From Bacteroidales bacterium (lineage in GTDB: Bacteria; Bacteroidota; Bacteroidia; Bacteroidales; VadinHA17), in the NCBI GenBank assembly GCA_003518245.1, contig DOZA01000004.1:1-6508 (forward strand): DNA of 6,508 nucleotides, given 5' to 3'. The notes under the pieces were generated by a model. That model saw nothing but the letters and a program-made list of their open reading frames with translations. It was not told the origin of the DNA and ran no database searches. This document shows, piece after piece, positions 1 to 5,989 of this stretch (its first letter is position 1; each line of letters begins with the position of its first letter). A program made the position numbers and the translations under genes.

Positions 1-96
1 TTCAATAATGACACAAATCCTGAAAGATATAATGAGGAAGCGGCAAAGCTGGCATGGGAAAGAACGGTAAAGTTTTTCAAAGAAAAACTCATGTGA
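1..96 (+). CDS. Dienelactone hydrolase family protein, C-terminal end (partial)
   Basis: Frame 1 is open from the first base to a TGA at 94-96 and encodes 31 residues; the 5' part lies outside the window. The peptide begins FNNDTNPERY, continues NEEAAKLAWERT and ends VKFFKEKLM. It matches the C-terminal end of dienelactone hydrolase / carboxymethylenebutenolidase family alpha/beta hydrolases, in which a 'gF.ndtnp.ry...aa..AW.rt..fF' segment lies just after the catalytic His and forms the last helix. The catalytic Cys/Ser, Asp and His are not visible, so activity and substrate cannot be judged; many family members of this kind are exported hydrolases of unknown substrate. It converges with the downstream gene on the other strand with a single base between the two stop codons. 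Family assignment is from pattern recognition on a short tail. Confidence 0.72.
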   Translation, partial: FNNDTNPERYNEEAAKLAWERTVKFFKEKLM

Positions 97-97
97 T

Positions 98-1228
98 TTA
101 AGATTGCCTCCAGACCTTTTCAACCTTATCTGCAAACGAGCGTATATGGTTGAATATCATCTTGTATCCGGGGCATAGATAATTAAGTCCGGGCTTCCCG
201 TCAGGAGTTGAAATGAACCTGTTCCTGGGACATCCCCCGTTACACATATCCCTGACCTCGCATTCAAGGCAGTACGAGGGCAGGGTTTTGAGCTTATTCT
301 CTCCGAATTCTGTTTGTTCCGGGCTATCTAACATCTCTGCAAGGCTAATGTCTTGTATGTTGCCAAGCAGATGATTGCTATCCACGAAGTGATCACATGA
401 ATAAAGGTCACCATTCACCTCCAGTATGGGTACACCTCCACAGGTCTCCTTGAAAATGCATAATGTATGATCCTGGTTGAAAGCCGTTCGAAGGGCTTCT
501 TCAAAAATCTGTATTTTAATTCTTCCTATATCCTGTGACTTCCATTGATCAAAAATAGTACAGAGAAAAGCGCCATAATCCCCGGCAGGAACAGTAAAGC
601 CAGCCAGTCCGCAACCTGGTAATCTTTCTACTACGGGAATAAAGGTTATGAATTCAACACCCAGAGCCCGGAAAAATTCATAAACCTGAACGGGATACAT
701 TACATTTTCAGCATTTACGGTGCAAAGGATCTCTGTGCTGATCCCATACTCCCTGAGGAGCATGTATGACTTCTTTACCCTGCTGAAAGTTGGTTTGCCG
801 TTTAAAGTTCTCCGGTAAATATCATGCAGATACGATAGACCATCCATACTGAGACCAATTATAAAATTGTTATCCGAAAAGAAACGGCACCATTCATCGT
901 TAATCAACATACCATTGGTCTGTATACCGTTTATTAGCCTCTTATTCTCTGGCAAGTGCTTCTTCTGCATTTCTGTTATCTTTCTGAAATAACCTAATCC
1001 GGCCAGCAATGGCTCCCCTCCATGCCATGAAAAATTAACAGCCCCGGTAGAGGTGCATTCGATATGCTGCTTTATATATTCTTCAAGTATATGCTCAGAC
1101 ATTCTAAACGCTTTCTTCCCCGGATAAAGATTCTGCTTATCAAGGTAATAGCAATAAGTACATGCCATGTTGCATCTTGCCCCCACCGGTTTGATCAATA
1201 CCTGGAATTCCCTGTTCGTCTCAACCAT
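98..1228 (-). CDS. Anaerobic sulfatase-maturating enzyme (radical SAM/SPASM, ChuR type)
   Basis: Cytoplasmic enzyme expected to convert the active-site Cys or Ser of a type I sulfatase to formylglycine using S-adenosylmethionine. Numbering from the longest frame (TTG at 1258, 386 residues): the radical SAM triad is C29-x3-C33-x2-C36 in CNMACTYC, followed by a SAM-binding WHGGEP segment (79-83). The SPASM region has all eight expected auxiliary-cluster cysteines: C267, C273, C288, C330, C333, C339, C343 and C362. D289, in SCDHF, lines up with the catalytic Asp of clostridial anSME. Length is normal for the family. Start choice: ATG at 1228 (MVETNREFQVLIKP) gives the usual short lead before the Cys triad; ATG at 1252 and TTG at 1258 are also in frame, and an AAGGTG eight bases before 1252 keeps that start possible. 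No sulfatase is visible nearby, so the substrate is probably encoded elsewhere. The 3' end abuts the hydrolase stop; the 5' side is divergent from the gene at 1375. A different SPASM peptide-modifying role is less likely. Confidence 0.9.
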   Translation of the reverse strand: MVETNREFQVLIKPVGARCNMACTYCYYLDKQNLYPGKKAFRMSEHILEEYIKQHIECTSTGAVNFSWHGGEPLLAGLGYFRKITEMQKKHLPENKRLINGIQTNGMLINDEWCRFFSDNNFIIGLSMDGLSYLHDIYRRTLNGKPTFSRVKKSYMLLREYGISTEILCTVNAENVMYPVQVYEFFRALGVEFITFIPVVERLPGCGLAGFTVPAGDYGAFLCTIFDQWKSQDIGRIKIQIFEEALRTAFNQDHTLCIFKETCGGVPILEVNGDLYSCDHFVDSNHLLGNIQDISLAEMLDSPEQTEFGENKLKTLPSYCLECEVRDMCNGGCPRNRFISTPDGKPGLNYLCPGYKMIFNHIRSFADKVEKVWRQS

Positions 1229-1318
1229 ATATCTAAGATAGATAATATACATGAACAATACACCTTAATCATGGCCAAAGGAGAAATATCAGCTCCGGAA
1301 TACCTGTATAACATACTG

Positions 1319-1355
1319 TTTGGATAATGTATTTACACAGAAATTTTATATTTTG
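1319..1355 (+). promoter_or_regulatory. Candidate promoter for the exported barrel protein
   Basis: TTTG at 1319-1322 could be a -33 element and TATATTTTG at 1347-1355 a degenerate -7 element (Bacteroidota consensus TAnnTTTG). The spacer of about 24 bases is longer than usual and the -7 box fits only with a one-base shift, so this is weak. It would put the transcript start about 15 bases before the ATG at 1375. No Shine-Dalgarno sequence precedes that ATG. No convincing promoter was found for the divergent radical SAM gene. Confidence 0.22.
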
Positions 1356-1374
1356 GTAAAAATCCTGATGCAAG

Positions 1375-2646
1375 ATGAGAAAATATCTGATCATACATAG
1401 CTTATCCCTTACCCTTGCAATAATGTTACAGCCATTAAATGCACAGGATATACCTGAAAGTAAAGACAGCCTGAGATCAAATGCGGTAAGAGTATTTATT
1501 GATTGTCGTCGTTGTGATATGGATTATATCAGGAAAGAGATCCCATATATAAATTATGTAAGGGACGTTAAAGAAGCACAGGTGTATATACTTCAGACAC
1601 AGCTATCTACAGGAAGCGGAGGACGTGAGTATACGTTTACCTACATCGGACAGGAAGAATACGAAGGGATGAATGACACACTTGTTTATCATAGTACGCC
1701 TGATGATACAAGAAACGAAACAAGGAGAGGAACAACAAAAATATTAAGCATGGGTCTGATGAGATATGTTGCACGTACTCCTCTTTTTGAAGAAGTAGAG
1801 ATAAACCACCTTGGTACATCTGAGCTGAATGAAGTTATAGATAAATGGGATTACTGGGTCTTTGAGCTTGAACTTGACCCGGAGTTTGAACTTGAGGAAT
1901 CATTGAAATCAATAAACCTGGAAAATTCTATAAATGTTTCCAGAATAACTGATGCAATGAAATACGAACTTAATGCCGACATGAATTTCAGTAAAACTAA
2001 GTATGACTACGATGATACTACTTATGTGCGGGACCGTAATTCATGGAGAATTGATAACTTGCTTGTATTCAGCCTCTCTCAACATTGGTCGGCAGGATTT
2101 AGAACAGACCTTACATCTTCAACCTACCGGAACTTGAAATCAAGCTTTGATTTAGTACCATCAGTTGAATACAATATATTCCCATACTCGGAATCAACAC
2201 GGAAACAATTGAGAATGCTTTATGGTATAGGCTATTCCTATAATAACTATATTGATACTACAATCTATAATAAAACTCAGGAACACCTTCTTGAACAAAC
2301 CCTAGATATAGCATACCGGATACAACAAAAATGGGGATCAATTAATATATCACTTGAAGCATCATCTTTCCTGCACGACTTTTCAAAAAACATGATCGAG
2401 CTGGATGGATATGTAAGCATTCGAATAGTAAAAGGCCTTTCTTTCAACCTAAGAGGCAGTGTTGCAAAAATTAATAACCAGATCACAATTCCAAAAGGCG
2501 ACCTTGATGAAGCAGATATACTGCTTGAATTACAGGAGCTTCAGACGGCCTATAGCATCGATGGCGGATTTGGACTTACTTATACCTTCGGTTCCATTTA
2601 TAATAATGTAGTAAACCCACGCTTCGGCAGCGGCCGTTATAGATGA
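1375..2646 (+). CDS. Uncharacterised exported protein, N-terminal CRRC domain plus outer-membrane barrel-like region
   Basis: I do not know a function for this 423-residue protein. It has a signal peptide (MRK, hydrophobic 4-18) with a likely cleavage after A23 in LNA|QD. Residues about 36-135 form an alpha/beta-looking domain with VRVFIDCRRCD (C44, C47), then INYVRDVKEAQVYIL, and a STGSGGREYTFTYIG segment; I recall this combination from hypothetical proteins of Bacteroidota and related phyla. Residues about 160-405 alternate polar and hydrophobic residues with aromatic girdles (HWSAGFRTD, PSVEYNIFPYSEST, LYGIGYSYN, QKWGSINISLEAS, GLSFNLRGSVA, GGFGLTYTFGS), as in outer-membrane beta barrels; the end, NNVVNPRFGSGRYR, lacks a clear terminal aromatic. 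No other cysteines are visible in the mature part, so C44 and C47 may form a disulfide or bind a ligand. It is a single gene, divergent from the sulfatase maturase, with a 505-base gap after it. Export and barrel are inferred from composition and pattern; the role is unknown. Confidence 0.85.
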   Translation: MRKYLIIHSLSLTLAIMLQPLNAQDIPESKDSLRSNAVRVFIDCRRCDMDYIRKEIPYINYVRDVKEAQVYILQTQLSTGSGGREYTFTYIGQEEYEGMNDTLVYHSTPDDTRNETRRGTTKILSMGLMRYVARTPLFEEVEINHLGTSELNEVIDKWDYWVFELELDPEFELEESLKSINLENSINVSRITDAMKYELNADMNFSKTKYDYDDTTYVRDRNSWRIDNLLVFSLSQHWSAGFRTDLTSSTYRNLKSSFDLVPSVEYNIFPYSESTRKQLRMLYGIGYSYNNYIDTTIYNKTQEHLLEQTLDIAYRIQQKWGSINISLEASSFLHDFSKNMIELDGYVSIRIVKGLSFNLRGSVAKINNQITIPKGDLDEADILLELQELQTAYSIDGGFGLTYTFGSIYNNVVNPRFGSGRYR

Positions 2647-2684
2647 TAATTATTTCATCCCCATTCTAATTCTCATGGATTAAT

Positions 2685-2720
2685 GGAATATTGGATTGCT
2701 GTCTATATTCCTTAATTATT
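2685..2720 (+). terminator. Weak candidate terminator after the barrel-protein gene
   Basis: GGAATAT (2685-2691) and ATATTCC (2705-2711) are a perfect 7-bp inverted repeat with a 13-base loop, starting 39 bases after the TGA at 2646 and followed by the T-rich TTAATTATT. The stem is mostly A/T and the loop is long, so it would be a poor intrinsic terminator; nothing better is seen before 2890. Confidence 0.2.
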
Positions 2721-2891
2721 TATTTCCATCATTCCATAATTGAGTTCACTACGAAAGGTCAAGAATATATTATTCGACTCCTCTGGAGACGTTTTACTTG
2801 GTTTATAACCTGTCTACAATTACGCGGGAATATTGTCTGCCTGTTAATAAATTGTTTAACAGATAAATACAAAATAATTACGGGTCTTACG

Positions 2892-2908
2892 TGACGCCGC
2901 AGGCGTCA
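2892..2908. repeat. Perfect 7-bp hairpin with GCA triloop
   Basis: TGACGCC (2892-2898), GCA (2899-2901) and GGCGTCA (2902-2908) form a perfect stem in which a C-G pair closes a GCA loop. C(GNA)G triloops are known to make unusually stable single-stranded DNA hairpins. It is followed by ATATATTTGT, so it could terminate rightward transcription, but the nearest upstream stop is about 245 bases away. It lies 35 bases before the larger palindrome and may belong to the same repeat unit. Confidence 0.6.
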
Positions 2909-2943
2909 TATATTTGTAGAGAGATAAGCATCCCAAACAATAT

Positions 2944-2994
2944 CTCCCGAGCTGTGCGAGTCCCGAGTGCTCCGGGACGAGTGCAGCGAGGGAG
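2944..2994 (+). repeat. 51-base palindromic element with two symmetric GA/GA internal loops
   Basis: Two 22-base arms flank a 7-base loop (AGTGCTC, 2966-2972). Pairing on the + strand is CTCCC (2944-2948) with GGGAG (2990-2994); GCTGTGC (2951-2957) with GTGCAGC (2981-2987), including two G-U wobbles; and GTCCCG (2960-2965) with CGGGAC (2973-2978). Between helices, GA faces GA at 2949-2950/2988-2989 and again at 2958-2959/2979-2980, the arrangement that gives tandem sheared G-A pairs. On the complementary strand the wobbles become A-C mismatches and the GA loops become TC/TC, so the + strand is the better folding strand. It resembles REP-like intergenic palindromes of Bacteroidota. If the promoter at 3066-3096 is right, it is upstream of the tetR transcript, so it acts as DNA or in read-through RNA. 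Confidence 0.65.
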
Positions 2995-3065
2995 TTAATT
3001 CCCCTTTTCTGAGTGGGCTCATTATTCCAGTTTTCAATCAATAAAGTATTCCATCCATAAAAAAC

Positions 3066-3096
3066 TTGTACAAATAAAATATATGTTATATATTTA
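3066..3096 (+). promoter_or_regulatory. Predicted promoter of the tetR-tolC-hlyD-ABC operon
   Basis: TTG at 3066-3068 fits the Bacteroidota -33 element, and TATATTTA at 3089-3096 matches TAnnTTTG except for the last base, with a 20-base spacer that fits the consensus. Transcription would begin near 3100, giving a leader of about 50 bases. The -7 box shares four bases with the first operator (3093-3111), so a bound repressor would block polymerase. Confidence 0.5.
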
Positions 3097-3111
3097 ACCA
3101 ATTGGTTAAAC
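3093..3111. promoter_or_regulatory. Operator 1, perfect 18-bp palindrome (TetR-type)
   Basis: TTTAACCAATTGGTTAAAC; bases 3093-3110 are a perfect palindrome with core AACC-AATT-GGTT. It overlaps the predicted -7 box and transcript start, as expected for an autorepressing TetR-family regulator encoded 41 bases downstream. A second copy matching at 16 of 19 positions lies at 3132-3150. That the adjacent TetR protein binds here is inference from position and repeat architecture. Confidence 0.65.
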
Positions 3112-3131
3112 TATTTAATTTATCCATTTAA

Positions 3132-3150
3132 TTAAACCAAAAGGTTAAAC
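3132..3150. promoter_or_regulatory. Operator 2, imperfect inverted repeat before the tetR start
   Basis: TTAAACCAAAAGGTTAAAC has the same AACC-N4-GGTT core as operator 1, from which it differs at three positions. Centre-to-centre distance is 39 bases. It ends one base before the tetR ATG at 3152, so it fills the position where a ribosome binding site would lie; no Shine-Dalgarno sequence is present. Two repressor dimers, or cooperative binding, are plausible. Confidence 0.55.
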
Positions 3151-3151
3151 A

Positions 3152-3781
3152 ATGACAGCAACGGATAAGCATACCGAATCTAAAATATTCGAAGCGGCCA
3201 CGGAGATTTTTGAGGAGAAGGGGCTGGCGGCTGCGCGAATGCAGGATATAGCCGACAGGGCCAGCATAAACAAGGCCTTGTTACACTATTACTTCCGTAC
3301 CAAAGAAAAGCTTTTTATGGCTGTCTTTGACAAGCTGGCAGAAAAAATGTTCAGGAAATTTGCCAGCATATTTGAAGAAGATATGCCCTTTGAGGAAAAG
3401 ATAAGGTACTTCTTTTATGAACATATGAGTTTCCTTGAAAAGAATCCTAAACTACCAATGTTTATACTAACAGAAGTAAACAGGAGCCCTGAACTCCTGG
3501 ATAAATTCCTGAGTATGGTTAATATCAGTAATATTAAGAGTAAAATATCTGCAGATATATCAGGTAGTTTACCCGAAGAGGCTATCCCCCATCTTATGGT
3601 AAGTATTATTTCTCTTTCTGTTTTTCCAATAGTTGCAAAACCAATATTACAAGGAATACTTTCCCAGGCCGGAATTGAATACAGGCAGTTCATAAAAGAA
3701 AGAAAACAGGTGGCTCCTGATTTCATTATTAATGCCATCAGGCAATACAATGTTCAAACAAATAATAAACCACAGAAATGA
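3152..3781 (+). CDS. TetR/AcrR-family transcriptional repressor of the efflux operon
   Basis: A 209-residue protein of typical TetR size. The N-terminal DNA-binding domain (about residues 9-55) reads ESKIFEAATEIFEEKG, then MQDIADRASINKALLHYYF and RTKEKLF, the standard TetR three-helix pattern with the helix-turn-helix at about 28-48. Residues about 80-200 form an all-helical ligand-binding and dimerisation domain too variable to predict a ligand. It should bind the two AACC-N4-GGTT repeats just upstream, repress its own operon, and release on binding a toxic compound or pump substrate. Its TGA (3779-3781) overlaps the ATG of the tolC gene (3778-3780), so the two are probably translationally coupled. 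Placement matches CecR (YbiH), the TetR regulator upstream of ybhG-F-S-R in E. coli; orthology is not claimed. Confidence 0.92.
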   Translation: MTATDKHTESKIFEAATEIFEEKGLAAARMQDIADRASINKALLHYYFRTKEKLFMAVFDKLAEKMFRKFASIFEEDMPFEEKIRYFFYEHMSFLEKNPKLPMFILTEVNRSPELLDKFLSMVNISNIKSKISADISGSLPEEAIPHLMVSIISLSVFPIVAKPILQGILSQAGIEYRQFIKERKQVAPDFIINAIRQYNVQTNNKPQK

Positions 3782-5073
3782 AAAAGAGTATTCTGATTCT
3801 CATCATAATATTTAGCTGTAACAGAATAACATCAGCCCAGCAAATGATAACCCTGCCTGCATGCTACGAGAATGCTACGCTTAAACATCCGCAGGCAGGG
3901 GATAAAAATATGTATCAAAACCTCTGGCAGCTCAAGCAGGACAATATTTCTTCCCAATGGTATCCTGATATTGAGGCAGGGGCCAATGCACTGTATAATT
4001 CAAATGTTGCAGACCTGGGTGAATCATTTGAGTCGGCACCCATTCCTGGCTTGGCTGATAATTTACCATCTATGCCGCATGACCAGTATAAATTAACTGT
4101 TGATATTAACCAGGTAATTTATGACGGTGGTGTAATAAAAAATAGTCTTCGCCTTGAGGATGTTGGCCTTGAAGTCAATAAGCAGGAGGTTGAGGTTGAG
4201 CTTTACAGGATCAGGGAGCAGGTGAATAATTACTATTTTACATTCTTACTCCTGCACAAACAGAGAGACCAGCTTAATATTTTCCTGCAGACCATTATAG
4301 AACAGGTCCTAAATCTGGAATCAGGTATACGTAATGGTGTGGTACTCCCATCCGACAGGGAAGTATTAAGAGCAGAAAAGATAAAGCTTGAACAACAGGT
4401 AGCTGAGATTGAAATAAAGATCAACTCTACTGCTGCTGTCCTGTCTGATCTCACGGGCATGGATATAGCCTATGATACAGAGGCCGTTGTTCCTGACCCG
4501 GTCATTGATTACGATGCTATACTGTCACGCCCCGAATTAAATGTCCTTGATCTCAAAAAGCAACAGCTGGAAGCGGGGAGATCAATGATTAAAAGTGAAA
4601 GGATGCCAAAGGCCTTTGCATTTGCTACCCTGGGTTACGGCAAACCGGCTGGCAATGATTTCTTTTCTGATTCCTTTGGACCATATTATATTGTTGGTGC
4701 CGGAATAAAATGGAAAATTACCGACTGGAAAAAAAGTCAAAGACAACAACAGATTATTGATATTAACAAATCAATAATAAGTTCCCAAAAGAGCAATATG
4801 GAAGAAAGGTTCAAACGTGCACTGGGAATGAAGTATGCTGAGATAAGAAGCCTGGAATCAGCACTGGAAAGTGATGAAGAACTTATTTCAACATTAATGG
4901 CAGTACATAAAACTGCACTTTCAAGGTATAATAACGGTACTATAACAGTCTCTGAATACCTTACAGCATGGGACAAGGAGAAGCAGGCTGTTATCAACCG
5001 TGAAATACATGCCATGAGGCTGGCAAAAGCCCGGGTCGAATATCTTAATATCTCAGGAAAAGAAATTAAATAA
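3778..5073 (+). CDS. TolC-family outer-membrane efflux protein
   Basis: Trimeric outer-membrane channel with a periplasmic alpha-barrel that completes a tripartite pump with the HlyD adaptor encoded next. The 431 residues are normal for the family. A signal peptide (MKKSILILIIIF) likely cleaves at TSA|QQ after residue 20. Two outer-membrane-efflux (OEP) repeats are visible. The first has a strand segment at about 60-117 (WYPDIEAGANALY to VDINQVIYDGG) followed by long amphipathic helices to about 225. The second starts near RPELNVLDLKKQQLEAG (251-267), with strands at SERMPKAFAFATLGYG and VGAGIKWKITDWKKSQ (306-320), then helices containing ALSRYNNGTITVSEYLTAWD (380-399), the usual conserved 'ry..G.is..e.l' turn. 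The ATG overlaps the tetR stop (ATGA). C14 in IFSC could be a lipobox, but the hydrophobic part before it is short, so type I cleavage is preferred. Confidence 0.93.
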   Translation: MKKSILILIIIFSCNRITSAQQMITLPACYENATLKHPQAGDKNMYQNLWQLKQDNISSQWYPDIEAGANALYNSNVADLGESFESAPIPGLADNLPSMPHDQYKLTVDINQVIYDGGVIKNSLRLEDVGLEVNKQEVEVELYRIREQVNNYYFTFLLLHKQRDQLNIFLQTIIEQVLNLESGIRNGVVLPSDREVLRAEKIKLEQQVAEIEIKINSTAAVLSDLTGMDIAYDTEAVVPDPVIDYDAILSRPELNVLDLKKQQLEAGRSMIKSERMPKAFAFATLGYGKPAGNDFFSDSFGPYYIVGAGIKWKITDWKKSQRQQQIIDINKSIISSQKSNMEERFKRALGMKYAEIRSLESALESDEELISTLMAVHKTALSRYNNGTITVSEYLTAWDKEKQAVINREIHAMRLAKARVEYLNISGKEIK

Positions 5074-5090
5074 TCATAACCATCATTACA

Positions 5091-5981
5091 ATGAGAAGAT
5101 TAGTATACATTATAACCGTGGTAGTCCTGTTTAGCTCATGCAGGTCAAATAATACTGAACCCGATGCCTGGGGGAATTTTGAGTCTGATGAGATCCTGGT
5201 CTCTTCTGAGACATCCGGTAAAATACTCACTATGTCGGTGGAACAGGGCGATATTATTGAAAAGGATCAATTGATAGCTCTAACAGATACTGCCCTTATT
5301 GAATTGCAGATGGATGAACTTGGAGCAAGCAGGCAAAGTGTAGTTACAAAACTAAAATCAATTGAAGCCAAGAATAACATTATTGAACAGCAGATATCTA
5401 ATCTGAGGGTAAATATTGAAAGAGTGGGGAATATGTTAAAAGATAAGGCTGCCACTCAAAAGCAGATGGATGACCTGACAGGGCAACTCAAGGTACTTGA
5501 AAAACAAAAGGAGGCAAACAATACACAAAAATCAACTGTAAGGAGTGAGTTGAATGTTATTGATTCCAGAGAAGCACTGCTGCAGGAGCAACTTAAAAGG
5601 TGTTATATCAGGAGCCCGTCAGGAGGAACCGTACTTGAAAAATATGCTGAAGCAGGAGAGATAACATCAGCAGGCAAACCAATTGTAAAAATAGCCGACC
5701 TCAACATAATGGAACTTAAAGTATATATAAGCGGTTCTCAACTGGGGCAGGTAAAGATAGGTCAGCAATGCACTATCAGGGTTGACAGGGGTGTTAAAGA
5801 ATATAATGAATTTCATGGCAGGGTAATCCATATTTCAGACAAGGCCGAATTCACACCAAAAATTATACAGACCAGGGAAGAGAGGGTACATATGGTTTAT
5901 GCTGTTAAAATCCTGGTGGAGAATGATGGTACTCTTAAAAACGGCATGCCAGCAGAAGCATTCTTTGGTTTTACTGATTGA
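5091..5981 (+). CDS. HlyD/YbhG-like periplasmic adaptor lipoprotein
   Basis: Membrane-fusion protein linking an inner-membrane ABC transporter to the TolC channel. The 296-residue precursor starts with a lipoprotein signal, MRRLVYIITVVVLFSSC, with the lipobox Cys at C17, so the mature protein is probably lipid-anchored. Domains: first lipoyl half about 29-67 (SSETSGKILTMSVEQGDIIEKDQLIA); alpha-helical coiled-coil hairpin about 70-170, rich in Q, K, E and L; second lipoyl half about 172-203 (YIRSPSGGTVLEKYAEAGEITSAGKPIVKIAD); beta-barrel about 207-253; and a C-terminal part with FTPKIIQTREERVHMVYAVKI (254-274), a segment typical of YbhG-like adaptors. At the hairpin tip the usual R-x3-L-x6-S TolC-contact motif appears as R111, M115 and T122. 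It starts 17 bases after the tolC stop, with no Shine-Dalgarno sequence. Confidence 0.92.
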   Translation: MRRLVYIITVVVLFSSCRSNNTEPDAWGNFESDEILVSSETSGKILTMSVEQGDIIEKDQLIALTDTALIELQMDELGASRQSVVTKLKSIEAKNNIIEQQISNLRVNIERVGNMLKDKAATQKQMDDLTGQLKVLEKQKEANNTQKSTVRSELNVIDSREALLQEQLKRCYIRSPSGGTVLEKYAEAGEITSAGKPIVKIADLNIMELKVYISGSQLGQVKIGQQCTIRVDRGVKEYNEFHGRVIHISDKAEFTPKIIQTREERVHMVYAVKILVENDGTLKNGMPAEAFFGFTD

Positions 5982-5989
5982 ATAATAAT

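Larger units (their letters stand above)
2647..3151. other. 505-base intergenic region
   Basis: No convincing gene was found on either strand; short open frames at 2691-2894 (+) and 2856-3101 (-) have no recognisable protein character. Contents in order: an AT-rich segment (2647-2880) with a weak hairpin at 2685-2711; a perfect hairpin with GCA loop at 2892-2908; a 51-base GA-looped palindrome at 2944-2994; an AT-rich spacer; a promoter at 3066-3096; and two operator-like inverted repeats at 3093-3111 and 3132-3150. The two palindromes are distinctly GC-richer than their surroundings, which suggests an inserted repetitive element rather than drifted intergenic DNA. Confidence 0.8.

Noticed and set aside
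1229..1258. Longer N-terminus of the radical SAM enzyme (TTG at 1258 or ATG at 1252)
   Set aside because: The extra residues (MFMYIIYLRY) look non-conserved, and starting at 1228 gives the typical distance to the Cys triad. The AAGGTG before 1252 keeps it open, so this is a preference, not a certainty.
1271..1327. 18-residue open frame (MAKGEISAPEYLYNILFG) between the divergent genes
   Set aside because: Short and no family resemblance; although AAGGAG-like bases occur within it, none is placed as a ribosome site before its ATG. It also overlaps the likely promoter region.
1064..1327. 87-codon open frame on the + strand
   Set aside because: Lies largely antisense to the N-terminal coding part of the radical SAM gene, with no protein-like domain character.
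1504..1518. Thioredoxin-like CxxC in the barrel protein
   Set aside because: FIDCRRCDMD lacks the thioredoxin W-C-x-x-C context and fold pattern.
2892..2918. Intrinsic terminator for the barrel-protein gene
   Set aside because: The stem is good, but it lies about 245 bases past the stop and the following run (ATATATTTGT) is not a clean T tract. Kept as a hairpin/repeat only.
2892..2994. CRISPR array or tandem repeat
   Set aside because: The two palindromes differ in sequence and occur once each in the window; there is no repeat-spacer periodicity.
2691..3101. Open frames at 2691-2894 (+) and 2856-3101 (-)
   Set aside because: Their translations look like random AT-rich sequence, and the second is read straight through the palindromic elements; no start signal.
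3778..3840. Lipoprotein processing of the TolC protein at C14
   Set aside because: IFSC is a poor lipobox (Phe at -2) and the hydrophobic core before it is short; TSA|QQ is a better and typical type I cleavage site.
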